Positions 1 to 8,092 are shown, counted from the stretch's first letter. The stretch: 38,993 nucleotides of DNA from a virus (IMGVR_UViG_3300019487_000057:1-38993); one strand, 5' to 3'. Notes: generated by a model from the sequence alone, not told the origin. Program-made: numbers and translations.

Positions 1-3000
1 CGTTACGAGAGCCGAAAACTTGCGGCGAGGGATCAATGTCGGAGGTTAGTCAAGGCGGAAGACAGAGTGCAAGCAAGGGCATCCATTGTCCGGCAGCAAT
101 CTCATCTCGCACGCCAACGGGCGGAGGGAATGCCGAGCGTGCCGAGACGATAAGTGCCGAAAATGGCGAGACGCCAACCGTGAACTCATGCGCCAGCGCG
201 ATCGGGACAACAAACGAGAAAAGCGAGCAAGAAAGTGTCTACCTTCAGAGAGCGAAGTATGAGTGGGGTATCCTGGTCAGCAATGACTTTGTGAACTACG
301 TGCTCGTCGTGGCGGACATCATGCGCTGGGCGCGCAAAGAGAACATCCTCGCTATCGCCCGCGGCTCCTGCGGCGGATCATTGCTCTGCTGGTATCTGGG
401 AATCACACAACTGGACCCGATCACGTATGACCTGCCCGTGGAGCGGTTCATCGGTCATCACCGGAGCGATCTGCCCGATATCGACATCGACATCGACAGC
501 CGCTACCGACATCGCTTCTATGAGTTCCTGATCGCCAAGTACGGCGCGGACAACTGCGCACAGGTGGCGGCGCTCTCGCGCTACCGGGCGCGGCAGGCGC
601 TTCGCGATACGGCGGCCGCTCACGACTTACCCGAAGAAGCACTGGCGGCGATGCTGGACCTCGTGCCGGAGGCGGCTAACGCCGACGAGGGCCTGAAGGC
701 AACCGGAACGTTGCGACGTCTTTTCGGAGAGAACGAGAAGGCGCAGGCGATTTTGAAATTGCACCCCGCCTTCGCCATCGCGGCCGAACTGGAGGGACAA
801 ATTCGGGCATCCAGCGTTCACGCCGCCGGCTTTGTGGTGGATGCGCGGCCGATCCATGAGACGGTGGGTATCATGGGCAAGCCTACCGACCTGCCGATCG
901 CCGCCGTCGACAAGGATGAAGCGGCTCGCCTCGGGCTGCTCAAGATTGACCTCCTGTCGGTCGACATGCTCTCGGTTTTGGCACGGGTGGCGGAGGATCT
1001 CGGCAAGGATGTTGGATGGCTCTACAGTCTGCCGATGGACGATCCTGCCAGCTACAAGATGCTCGGCGAGGGCCGCAATGCCGGCATCTTTCAGCTTCAG
1101 GGCACCGCTGCTGGTCGTCTGATGCGCGAGTTGCAGCCGAAGGAGTATGAGGATGTCTGCGCCGTCGTCGCCCTCGCCCGGCCGGGTCCCCTCCAGTCCG
1201 GTGGGGCACAAACGTTTGTGGCACGACATCGCAACCACACTGAAGTGCTGGCAACTTCCGATGGTCCAACGTATACCACGCATCCGATCCTCTGGAACAT
1301 CCTGTCCAAAACACATGGCGTTGTGCTCTACCAAGAACAGGTAATGCGAATAGCACGCGAAGCGGGTGGTTATGATTGGGCCACGGCCGAAAAGATCCGA
1401 AAGGTTGTCTCCAAAATCGAAGGCGCTAAAGCCATGGAACCGTTTCTTGACGGCTATTTGATGGGATGCGCGGAGAGCGGAATCCCCGAGCGTGAAGCGC
1501 TTCTAGCATGGGATCAGTGTGTAAAAGCAGGCAACTACTGCCTAAGTGGTGATACGGAAGTTTATCGTGCATTTCTACCAAAAGGTGGAGCGATTACAAT
1601 CCGAAAACTCTACGAAGCACAACAGTCCGACACCGATTGGGGCAAGAAGATACGAGGAGGCTATCTGAATCTCTTTCAGATGGACGTAGATGGCCGCGTA
1701 CGTTTGGGGAAGCTGAAAGCTATTTATTACAATGGCCAACAGGAGGTCTTTCAGATTTTCACAAATTCTGGAAGGTCCATTGCAGCAACAGCCAATCATC
1801 GCTTCTTAACGGATCACGGCTATAAGACGGTTTCTGAACTTAAAGTGGGCGATCGGTTGATTGTCACTGATTGGAAACGCATACCAAGAAAACAGGCACA
1901 AAGCATTCAAAGAGAACTATTGGGCACGCATTATGAAGGTTCAGGTTGGCCGTCAGGCGCTTCTAATCCTGCCTGGATCGATGGGCGAACAGCGCGCTAC
2001 AACCAGAACAAAGCGATCGTTTTAGAGCGAGCCCAAAAACAATGCGAAATATGCAAAGCGCCCGAGACTGATCTGTTTGAAATCGCTCATCTCATTTCGC
2101 TTGAACTTTTCGAGGGCAATTATAACCGTTACCACCATCATACAAACCTGCGTTGGCTTTGTAATTCTTGCCATAAACGATTAGATTGGTCAAAGAACGA
2201 ACGGAAGCGTACCTGGTCACGTGGATACTTAACCAGTTCCGATCCGATTGTGGAGATTACTTCTTGCGGTGTTGACGATGTGTATGACGTATCCATGAAC
2301 ACGCCGATGCACAATTTTGTCGCGAATGGTATCGTCAGTCACAATTCCTTCAATGCCGCCCACGGCTACGCGTATGCCAAGGTCGCCGTTTGGAGTGCCT
2401 ACCTGAAGACACATTACCCTGCGCAGTTTGCGGCGGCCTTCGCCCAGGTAGAAGACGATCCCGAACTACAGCGCCGTATCTTCAACGAGTTTCGCGAGGA
2501 CGGCGGAAAGTTCGTTCTTATCGATCCGAATCTCTCACAGGAGCATTTCGTCTGTTTGGACGATCGCACCATCCTGGGCGGCTTCCAGGATCTGGAGGGA
2601 TGCGGTCCGGTGACGGCACGCAAACTCGTGGAGGGTCAGCCCTATGCCGATTGGTCTGCTTTCTATCGCGCCTGCCCCAAGGGATTGCGGGACAAACTGT
2701 ATGCCACCGGGCTGCACGAGAAACGCGTCGACCAGGACGTCGCTTTGCTCCTCGCCCCCTGGTTCGTAGAGGTGTCCTATAGCGACTTGGAGCGCCAAGC
2801 GGCACTAAACATGCGCGCCCTCACCGTGCATCAGGCCGTGAAGCAGGGAGAGGGCGAGGTGCGGCTTGTCGGTCGCTTGACGCAGATCCAGAGCATCAAT
2901 GTGGTAGCCGAGGCGAAGAAGTATGGCCAGCGGCCGCCGGGACCGGGCGAGCCGACGCATCGCGCCGTTCTCACGTTGGCTGATGAGACGGGCAGCGTAC

Positions 3001-3248
3001 CTCTGCACGTCTCGCCGCAACGTTTAGAGTGGCTCGTCGCACAACGCGGTTTGCTTCAGGGGCCTCATGACGGCGTCGGCAACTCGGTGTACATCACTGC
3101 GAAGTGGAACTGGACGGGCACACGCCTCTACGTCGAGGACGTGCTCACGTTCCGGCCCGCGAAGGCGTTCGAGCCGATCACGCCGCGCGAGCTGAACCCG
3201 ACGAAAGATACCAAGGCGAAGAAGAAAGGGAAAGCAGATGCTAACTAG
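1..3248 (+). CDS. dnaE: DNA polymerase III alpha subunit (DnaE-type), PHP-less, with intein
   Basis: Replicative C-family DNA polymerase. Numbering is from the ATG at 36 (GAGG upstream, 1070 aa), but the frame is open to the left edge, so the true start may lie outside. Residues 1-65 are a Ser/Thr/Ala/Gly-rich stretch. The palm begins near residue 68; the RGSCGGSL loop is at 109-116, the PDIDIDID metal-binding motif at 147-154 and the third likely catalytic Asp at 305. An intein occupies residues 502-770. Downstream come the conserved SFNAAH-x-YAYA helix, a helix-hairpin-helix-like region and an OB-fold-like C-terminus (about 905-1030) ending in a Lys-rich tail. Without the intein it is about 801 aa, far shorter than bacterial DnaE (about 1160 aa), because the N-terminal PHP domain is absent. 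Its 3' end overlaps the next gene's ATG (3238). The family assignment is secure; the start is not. Confidence 0.9.
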   Translation, partial: LREPKTCGEGSMSEVSQGGRQSASKGIHCPAAISSRTPTGGGNAERAETISAENGETPTVNSCASAIGTTNEKSEQESVYLQRAKYEWGILVSNDFVNYVLVVADIMRWARKENILAIARGSCGGSLLCWYLGITQLDPITYDLPVERFIGHHRSDLPDIDIDIDSRYRHRFYEFLIAKYGADNCAQVAALSRYRARQALRDTAAAHDLPEEALAAMLDLVPEAANADEGLKATGTLRRLFGENEKAQAILKLHPAFAIAAELEGQIRASSVHAAGFVVDARPIHETVGIMGKPTDLPIAAVDKDEAARLGLLKIDLLSVDMLSVLARVAEDLGKDVGWLYSLPMDDPASYKMLGEGRNAGIFQLQGTAAGRLMRELQPKEYEDVCAVVALARPGPLQSGGAQTFVARHRNHTEVLATSDGPTYTTHPILWNILSKTHGVVLYQEQVMRIAREAGGYDWATAEKIRKVVSKIEGAKAMEPFLDGYLMGCAESGIPEREALLAWDQCVKAGNYCLSGDTEVYRAFLPKGGAITIRKLYEAQQSDTDWGKKIRGGYLNLFQMDVDGRVRLGKLKAIYYNGQQEVFQIFTNSGRSIAATANHRFLTDHGYKTVSELKVGDRLIVTDWKRIPRKQAQSIQRELLGTHYEGSGWPSGASNPAWIDGRTARYNQNKAIVLERAQKQCEICKAPETDLFEIAHLISLELFEGNYNRYHHHTNLRWLCNSCHKRLDWSKNERKRTWSRGYLTSSDPIVEITSCGVDDVYDVSMNTPMHNFVANGIVSHNSFNAAHGYAYAKVAVWSAYLKTHYPAQFAAAFAQVEDDPELQRRIFNEFREDGGKFVLIDPNLSQEHFVCLDDRTILGGFQDLEGCGPVTARKLVEGQPYADWSAFYRACPKGLRDKLYATGLHEKRVDQDVALLLAPWFVEVSYSDLERQAALNMRALTVHQAVKQGEGEVRLVGRLTQIQSINVVAEAKKYGQRPPGPGEPTHRAVLTLADETGSVPLHVSPQRLEWLVAQRGLLQGPHDGVGNSVYITAKWNWTGTRLYVEDVLTFRPAKAFEPITPRELNPTKDTKAKKKGKADAN
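1539..2345 (+). mobile_element. Contiguous intein with HNH endonuclease domain in DnaE
   Basis: A 269-residue in-frame insertion. It starts at Cys502 (CLSGDTEVYR, the splicing block A signature) and ends in VSHN at residue 770; the extein resumes with Ser771. A block-B-like TANHRF motif is near residue 588. Block F/G-like residues (VYDVSMNTPMHNFVANG) precede the terminal His-Asn. The centre carries an HNH-type endonuclease domain: CEIC at 670-673, AHLISLELF, a His/Asn-rich centre and CNSCHK. The flanking exteins read KAGNY and SFNAAH, i.e. the conserved DnaE NY/FN-K-S-H site. From family knowledge this is the same position used by the cyanobacterial split DnaE inteins. All splicing residues appear intact, so the intein is probably active. 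Confidence 0.92.
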
Positions 3249-3774
3249 GCAAGCATTGACACAATTGATCGAAGAGCTGGAGAAGACGGAACAGGAAACA
3301 ATCCATGAACCGATAAAGGAGCCGGGCGAAGTATTTCCGCCAAAGACGGCAGACGAATTAGAGCGGGACCAACGGCGACAGCGGCTTGAGGAAGAACTTG
3401 AAGCGCGAGACGGGCAACCCAAAGTGATCGAAATTCATGGCTACAAACCGCCCTCACAAACGCTTCAAGCGAGCGGCCCGTGCGCAACGGCACTGAAACT
3501 CGTCTACGGCGATCGGCACGCTTCGTATGGCGAGCCGCTCGATGATATGGGGCGCACTGCACAGCTCTGGTCGGCGCTCCTGGGTGTAGATGTGACCGCC
3601 GAGCAGGTCGCGATGTGCATGATTTGCGTGAAGCTGTCACGATTAGCGCACCAAATGAAGGCCGACAGCGTGGTGGATATCTGTGGCTATGCCGAGACGA
3701 TCTTCCGGATGCAGCAGGAGCGTGAACGGCGTCGCATTGAGACGCATGATGATGGAAAGTTGAACATCGAATGA
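3238..3774 (+). CDS. DUF6378-like phage protein
   Basis: 178 aa; the ATG overlaps the last codons of the polymerase gene. The first 60 residues are charged and probably disordered or helical. The C-terminal half (about 78-165) contains the pattern ALKLVYGDR, YGEPLDDMGRTAQLW, VAMCMICVKLSRL and VVDICGYAE. I recognise this as the DUF6378 family, common in phages and often found beside nucleotide-metabolism genes. No biochemical role is known to me. The gene ends in an ATGA overlap with the next one, so it belongs to the same coupled operon. The family call is from memory of the motif, not a search. Confidence 0.75.
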   Translation: MLTRQALTQLIEELEKTEQETIHEPIKEPGEVFPPKTADELERDQRRQRLEEELEARDGQPKVIEIHGYKPPSQTLQASGPCATALKLVYGDRHASYGEPLDDMGRTAQLWSALLGVDVTAEQVAMCMICVKLSRLAHQMKADSVVDICGYAETIFRMQQERERRRIETHDDGKLNIE

Positions 3775-4073
3775 CTCAAGCACAAAAGACTGGCTACGGC
3801 TGTTTAGGCTCGATCGCGTTGTTTCCAGTATCCATCTTTCTCCGCGCCTGGGCGCTTTGTACGCTATGGCTATGGTTTCTCGTTCCCATGGGCCTTTCGC
3901 CCCTGAGCTACGAAACGGCTGCGGGTATCTCATGTATTGTTTCCTTCCTGTGCCCTATTTCATCTCTGCGTCAAAGTGAAGAAAAACCCTCTTGGGGTAA
4001 AGCGTATCTCCAGATGCTTTTACAACCCTTGATCGCTGTAATGGCGGGCGCGTTTGTGAGGTGGCTGCTATGA
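3771..4073 (+). CDS. Small predicted membrane protein
   Basis: 100 aa, starting at ATG in an ATGA overlap with the preceding gene. There are hydrophobic stretches at about 11-43 (possibly two passes) and about 50-62, and another at about 82-99, so two to four membrane segments are plausible, separated by a short charged loop (RQSEEKPSWGK). No family was recognised. A holin-like or superinfection-exclusion function is possible for a protein of this size, but its location in the replication operon rather than near a lysin gives no support for either. Its stop overlaps the ATG of the methyltransferase gene at 4070. Confidence 0.6.
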   Translation: MTQAQKTGYGCLGSIALFPVSIFLRAWALCTLWLWFLVPMGLSPLSYETAAGISCIVSFLCPISSLRQSEEKPSWGKAYLQMLLQPLIAVMAGAFVRWLL

Positions 4074-4894
4074 CCCAAATCAATGACCTAGAACTAGAGA
4101 GTGGCGGCTGGAAACAATACCAAGAAATTCTGACCACCAGTTTGTGGCAATTTCCCAACGCTGACGATGAAGATGGCCAGACGCGCGCCTACCACGGCTG
4201 CATGATCCCTCAATTGCCGCGACAGCTCATGCTCCGCTTCACAAAGGCGGGAGATACGGTGCTGGACCCGTTCGCGGGTAGCGGCACGACAGCGGTTGAA
4301 GCTCTTAGGTTAGGTAGACATAGCATTTCCCTTGACGTTTATCCGGAGAAGATCCAGAACCTCGCTCGGCGCGTCGGCCAACTCCAGCTTCCGGAGGGGC
4401 AGGAGCGATGCCGCGCATTCGGCTACGCCGCCAACGCTCTTTCCGGGCTGGATCTCAGCGGCTGCGTTGGCCGCGCACTAGGATCTTACGGCCAGACGCA
4501 CGTGCAGATGATCCTGCTACATCCGCCTTACCACAACGCAGTGAAATTCGGGGAGGCAGATCAGGATCTGTCCAACAGCATCAACCCGACCCACTTCCAG
4601 ACGCGCTTCTCGGTCGTGCTCGGCAACTGTCTGGGCTGGCTAGAACCGGGCCGACACTGCGCCATTATCATTGGCGACGTCTACTTAGGCGGTCGGTTCC
4701 ACTCCCTGACGTCCGGGTGTATCCAGTCTGCACTTTCCTACGGCCTGACGATGAAGGCGCATATCGTCAAGGATCTCGGCGAAGGTCGAGGCAAGCGCGG
4801 CCAGCGGGCGCTGTGGCGCTACCGCGCGCTCAAAGGCGGGTATTACGTGTTTGGCTGGGAATCTATACTCCTCTTTCAGAAGCCGGAGAGGTAA
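4070..4894 (+). CDS. Site-specific DNA methyltransferase (N4/N6, D12/N6-N4 type)
   Basis: 274 aa from the ATG at 4070, chosen because it overlaps the previous stop as ATGA; a GTG at 4061 is also in frame. Motif I, DPFAGSGTT (66-74), binds S-adenosylmethionine. The catalytic motif IV reads HPPY (151-154) where most enzymes have DPPY, NPPY or SPPY; HPPY variants exist, so activity is still likely. IIIGDVYLGG and the C-terminal YYVFGWESILLFQK resemble the later beta-strands of these enzymes. No partner restriction enzyme is visible, so it is probably an orphan phage methylase that protects phage DNA or alters its modification. It sits in the replication operon between a membrane protein and small hypothetical genes. 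Confidence 0.85.
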   Translation: MTQINDLELESGGWKQYQEILTTSLWQFPNADDEDGQTRAYHGCMIPQLPRQLMLRFTKAGDTVLDPFAGSGTTAVEALRLGRHSISLDVYPEKIQNLARRVGQLQLPEGQERCRAFGYAANALSGLDLSGCVGRALGSYGQTHVQMILLHPPYHNAVKFGEADQDLSNSINPTHFQTRFSVVLGNCLGWLEPGRHCAIIIGDVYLGGRFHSLTSGCIQSALSYGLTMKAHIVKDLGEGRGKRGQRALWRYRALKGGYYVFGWESILLFQKPER

Positions 4895-4897
4895 ACG

Positions 4898-5137
4898 ATG
4901 GCTACCGTCTTGTTCAAACCCGTCAATGTTGATACCCTGAAGCATATCTGCTGCGGCGCCTCCGGCCGGAAGGAGTTCAATCTGCGCGAGTGCCACTATC
5001 GCGCTCGCAAAGCGTGCCTGCAGGGGACAGCCGAGTATTGCCTGATCCTCCAGGACGGACAGTTGATCGCCCGCTGGGAGCGCTTGCCCAACGGTGAGGT
5101 CCAGCAAATAGAAGGAGAGAAGGAAATTCTTAAATGA
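4898..5137 (+). CDS. Hypothetical small protein
   Basis: 79 aa, starting three bases after the methyltransferase stop, with AGGTAAAC-type purines upstream. It is rich in Cys in the first half (ICCGASG, RECHYRARKACLQG) followed by a beta-rich stretch (YCLILQDGQLIARWERLPNGEVQQI). No family was recognised. The tail overlaps the next gene by ATGA (stop at 5135-5137, next ATG at 5134), which supports it being translated. Confidence 0.6.
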   Translation: MATVLFKPVNVDTLKHICCGASGRKEFNLRECHYRARKACLQGTAEYCLILQDGQLIARWERLPNGEVQQIEGEKEILK

Positions 5138-5316
5138 GTTTGTGCCCCCCGATCGACATCGACGACACCGCTCAGGTTATCTGGGATGAGACGGCGACCT
5201 GCCCGGCCTGCGGCGGTGTCTGCCGCCACCCCAAGACGCGACTCTCTCACAAGGAATATGAGTGGGACGCGGAATCCTGGGAATGTGACGACTGCGACTA
5301 TGCATACCCCGAATAG
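5134..5316 (+). CDS. Zinc-ribbon small protein
   Basis: 60 aa with two Cys pairs, CPAC (near residue 28) and CDDC (near residue 52), a four-cysteine zinc-ribbon arrangement. It begins in an ATGA overlap with the upstream gene. No family was recognised beyond the ribbon; such proteins in phages may bind nucleic acid or RNA polymerase, but nothing here shows which. Confidence 0.6.
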   Translation: MSLCPPIDIDDTAQVIWDETATCPACGGVCRHPKTRLSHKEYEWDAESWECDDCDYAYPE

Positions 5317-5356
5317 GCATACATCTTGCACGGCTCGTTGACGGAGGTTTGACGAG

Positions 5357-5572
5357 ATGACACGCAATGAAAAGGCCCCGCCGGAGGAGCCGGTGGATTA
5401 CGACCTGGTCACGGTGACGCTGGACGTGAAGCGGGCCGGCTGGGAGGTCGCCGAGCAGTTTGCCGCACGTCATGGCGTGACGCCACTTCAGCTCATGGCG
5501 GAGGCGGTCGAACAGCGACTCTGGCTCCTTGTGTGGTTGATGGATCAAGCAAATCGGAAGACAGTCTCATGA
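5357..5572 (+). CDS. Possible ribbon-helix-helix protein
   Basis: 71 aa, with GGAGG about 10 bases before the ATG. A charged N-terminus is followed by a short strand (LVTVTLDV) and two helices (AGWEVAEQFAARHG, TPLQLMAEAVEQRL), the order seen in ribbon-helix-helix DNA-binding proteins. This is a secondary-structure impression only. Its stop overlaps the start of the next gene (ATGA at 5569). Confidence 0.5.
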   Translation: MTRNEKAPPEEPVDYDLVTVTLDVKRAGWEVAEQFAARHGVTPLQLMAEAVEQRLWLLVWLMDQANRKTVS

Positions 5573-6030
5573 AGGAGCATTATAAGGTGTATCTTGCCGG
5601 ACCGATCGCCGGCTCTACCTATGAGGCGTCCGAAGATTGGCGTATTTGTGCTCGTTTGATGCTTCTTCGCTCGCCTTACATCGTGACGTTCTCGCCCATG
5701 CGCGGCAAGGCATTTCTGCGCCAACACGGTGTCCTTTCATCCATGCCTGACGATGAAGACCCCCGGGCGACGGGCCCGGGGATTATGGGCCGAGACCATA
5801 ACGACGTCAAAACGGCCGATGCCGTCCTGATGAATCTGCTGAATGCTGAACGTATCAGCGTCGGTTCAATGATCGAGGCTGCGTGGTGCTACGCTTACCG
5901 GGTGCCGCTCATCCTGGTGATGCAGGCGGGCAACATCCATGAACACGCCATGCTGAATCAAATACCTACTTATCGCACGGACGACCTGCAGACAGGATGC
6001 GATCTCGTCCGGGCTTTGCTGCTGCCGTAG
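5569..6030 (+). CDS. Nucleoside 2-deoxyribosyltransferase-like protein
   Basis: 153 aa from the ATG at 5569, overlapping the previous stop. The N-terminus KVYLAGPIAGSTYE and the later DHNDVKTADAVLMNLL and SVGSMIEAAWCYAYRVPLILV match the nucleoside 2-deoxyribosyltransferase / DUF4406 fold. Asp in TADAVL and Glu in MIEAAW occupy positions where the family has its substrate-binding and nucleophile residues. Such proteins exchange or hydrolyse the base of (deoxy)nucleosides or nucleotides. Next to a dNMP-kinase-like gene, a role in the phage nucleotide pool is likely. A 5-base-loop GC hairpin at 5761-5781 lies inside the coding sequence. Confidence 0.72.
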   Translation: MKEHYKVYLAGPIAGSTYEASEDWRICARLMLLRSPYIVTFSPMRGKAFLRQHGVLSSMPDDEDPRATGPGIMGRDHNDVKTADAVLMNLLNAERISVGSMIEAAWCYAYRVPLILVMQAGNIHEHAMLNQIPTYRTDDLQTGCDLVRALLLP

Positions 6031-6040
6031 GAGTGAGCTG

Positions 6041-6604
6041 ATGATTGTGCTCCTGGAAGGAGTCGGACGCACGGGTAAGAGCACTCTGGCCGAGCGCTTG
6101 CGCACCGATCTGCCCGGCCACCATTACGTCCACTTCAGCGTTCCGGATCGACCGGCCATGGAATACTTCCAGGAGCGGCTGGGAAGCGCGGTGGCCGAGC
6201 ATGGGGAGAAATTGATCCTCGACCGCTTTCACTGGTCAAACCACGCCTACGGAAGCACCTTCGGCGGAAGCGTCCTTTCGGACAGCGACTTCTGTTGGCT
6301 GGACCTCTGGCTGTCGCAGCGGTGCGTAGTAGCCGTCCTCCTGGTTGACGATCCGCGAGCGATCTACCGCCGTATGCAGACGACGGCAGCGGCAGATCCT
6401 GAGAAGCGGGTGCTTACCTCTGCCGCGCAGATCGGCGAGACCCAGAACCGGTTCTACCGGTGCTTCGATCGCTCGGCGATCGGAACCAAATGGGTGATGG
6501 GGCTCGACCAGTTCTTTGATCTTGAAGCGGAAGGGCAACCGACGGAAATCTACGAACGATTGCTGCGTTACATTTGGGGGGTTGACGAGGAGGTGAAGGG
6601 TTGA
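6041..6604 (+). CDS. P-loop (deoxy)nucleotide kinase, thymidylate-kinase-like
   Basis: 187 aa. A Walker A loop GVGRTGKST (residues 7-15) follows an initial strand MIVLLE. The DRFHWSNHAYG segment (about 60-70) resembles the DR-x-x-S/H region of thymidylate and deoxynucleoside kinases, and VVAVLLVDDPRAIYRRM matches the strand preceding the lid. It probably phosphorylates a nucleoside monophosphate using ATP. The stop overlaps the TTG start of the sugar kinase gene. Whether it prefers dTMP or a modified nucleotide cannot be seen. Confidence 0.75.
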   Translation: MIVLLEGVGRTGKSTLAERLRTDLPGHHYVHFSVPDRPAMEYFQERLGSAVAEHGEKLILDRFHWSNHAYGSTFGGSVLSDSDFCWLDLWLSQRCVVAVLLVDDPRAIYRRMQTTAAADPEKRVLTSAAQIGETQNRFYRCFDRSAIGTKWVMGLDQFFDLEAEGQPTEIYERLLRYIWGVDEEVKG

Positions 6605-7545
6605 AAATATTAGTGATCGGCGATGCAATGTTGGATCTGTCCCGCTACGGGACGTGCGTGCGCAAGTCGCCAGAAGCGCGCGGCTGCTGGGTCTTTCAAG
6701 AGAGCCGCCGGGAATGGACGCTCGGCGGAGCTGCCAACGTCGCTCGCTGGCTGGCGGCAGACAGCAACCTGGAGGTGACGCTCGCCAGCCCACACGGCCG
6801 CGACGCGACCAGCGGCATCTTGCGCGAGCAGTGCCAGCGGTGGGCGGTTCGGCTCTCTCCCCGGATGTTCGACCCGGCGCTCGCCGTCACCGTCAAGGAG
6901 CGGTTCATCGTCGAGGATGCCGAGAAGGAGCGTTGTCAACAACTGCTGCGGGCGGATAACGACATGGTAGGCGAGCTGCGTGCGACCGATCTGCCGCCGC
7001 TTGAACACGATCTTTGCCACGGGCATTACGATGCGGTTGTGATTGTGGACTACGACAAGTTCGTCTTTCGGGGCGAAGTGGGAAGGGATCTCATCCGGAC
7101 GGTGGGCAAGTTAGATTTGCCGGTCATCGTCAACTCGAAGACCCCCTCGCGCTGGCAGTATATGCCGACGACGGCACTCATCTGCAACCATGAGGAGATG
7201 ACTAGCCTGGGTGTTCATGACGTACGACGCGCCCGCCAGGAAGTGCTCGCGCAGCAACTCATTGTGACGCAGGGGGCGGGCGGCGTCACGGCCATCCCAA
7301 AGGATGGTGATCCGATCCATCGTCTGGTGCAGACGGGAGCGGTGCTGGATGTGACCGGCGCCGGAGACGCCTTCACGGCCGGTTTCGTCCAGGCGGCGCT
7401 TCGGCGGAGCCATCGGGGGCTGCAGCGCCTCAAGCCGGTGGAGTTGGTGGACTTGCTCGACGAGGGGCAGCGATTTGCCGCTCACTGCTGTAGCCAGGTC
7501 GGATGCGGCAACCCGCTCGTGGCGTCGGAGGCGGCGAATGACTGA
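6601..7545 (+). CDS. PfkB-family sugar kinase, HldE (RfaE) kinase-domain-like
   Basis: 314 aa from a TTG start overlapping the preceding TGA. The sequence has the PfkB/ribokinase signature: GDAMLD at the N-terminus, R-K-SPEA, GGAANVAR (42-49), QQLLRADND, ITQGAGG-like VTQGAGGV and DVTGAGDAFTAGF with the catalytic Asp at 256. The SPEA plus GGAANVAR combination is typical of D-glycero-D-manno-heptose-7-phosphate kinase (HldE domain I). There is no C-terminal nucleotidyltransferase domain. In hosts this enzyme feeds ADP-heptose synthesis. Two GT9 glycosyltransferases, the family that uses ADP-heptose, occur elsewhere in the window, suggesting a shared sugar pathway. The exact substrate is inferred. 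Confidence 0.8.
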   Translation: MKILVIGDAMLDLSRYGTCVRKSPEARGCWVFQESRREWTLGGAANVARWLAADSNLEVTLASPHGRDATSGILREQCQRWAVRLSPRMFDPALAVTVKERFIVEDAEKERCQQLLRADNDMVGELRATDLPPLEHDLCHGHYDAVVIVDYDKFVFRGEVGRDLIRTVGKLDLPVIVNSKTPSRWQYMPTTALICNHEEMTSLGVHDVRRARQEVLAQQLIVTQGAGGVTAIPKDGDPIHRLVQTGAVLDVTGAGDAFTAGFVQAALRRSHRGLQRLKPVELVDLLDEGQRFAAHCCSQVGCGNPLVASEAAND

Positions 7546-8092
7546 GCGCGCCCGCACGCTTCAATTGGCCAAAGGCCTGGAAGCGCAGGGCCTGGAGTGC
7601 TACCCGTTCTACGACCAAGCCCGTGGCGTTCTCAAGCCTTTTGACCTGTGCGCCTGCTGCCGGGGCGGTCTGTTCTGGGCGATCGAGACGAAGCAGATGG
7701 AGGTGCCGTCATGGGAGAGCAAAGCATGTCTCCTCGGGCCGCGCTCGTTTCGCCCACACCAACTTCCGAACCTCCTTCGGGTGGCGGAGCAGGGCGGCCG
7801 CGCGTCGGTCGTCCTGTTCGTCGTCCCACCGCGCGCCGTGGAGACACGGGCCTGGATCGTCTCAGCGCGTGGGATTGCTCAGCGATTTGAGCGCGACCAA
7901 AGCTATCGGCTGAACGACTTCCTGAACCCGGAATCGGAGCGTTATGAGTTGGTCCGACTCTCGGGAGGTGCCTGGGGATTGGGGGGCGCTTTGCGAAGCC
8001 TGTTTGCCCGGAATTACTCCATTGACTCCATGGAGGAAGGTTGGCGGCCCGATCTAGAAGAACATTCAGGACAGATCACGAAGCCGGTCTAG
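7538..8092 (+). CDS. RecU-like / PD-(D/E)XK nuclease (possible Holliday-junction resolvase)
   Basis: 184 aa from the ATG at 7538, which overlaps the preceding stop. The pattern is FDLCA (Asp36), a strand, then WAIETKQ (Glu50-x-Lys52), then FRPHQLPNLLRVAEQGG and ASVVLFVV. This is the D...ExK...HQ...GG order of RecU-type and related endonucleases. It would fit resolution of branched replication intermediates in the replication operon. Divergence is high, so a general restriction-like nuclease is the alternative. Its last 27 bases overlap the 3' end of a convergent minus-strand gene. Confidence 0.6.
   Translation: MTERARTLQLAKGLEAQGLECYPFYDQARGVLKPFDLCACCRGGLFWAIETKQMEVPSWESKACLLGPRSFRPHQLPNLLRVAEQGGRASVVLFVVPPRAVETRAWIVSARGIAQRFERDQSYRLNDFLNPESERYELVRLSGGAWGLGGALRSLFARNYSIDSMEEGWRPDLEEHSGQITKPV

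Noticed and set aside
5761-5781. CCCCGGGC-GACGG-GCCCGGGG hairpin
   Set aside because: It lies inside a well-supported coding sequence without a U-tract; probably a codon-driven accident.
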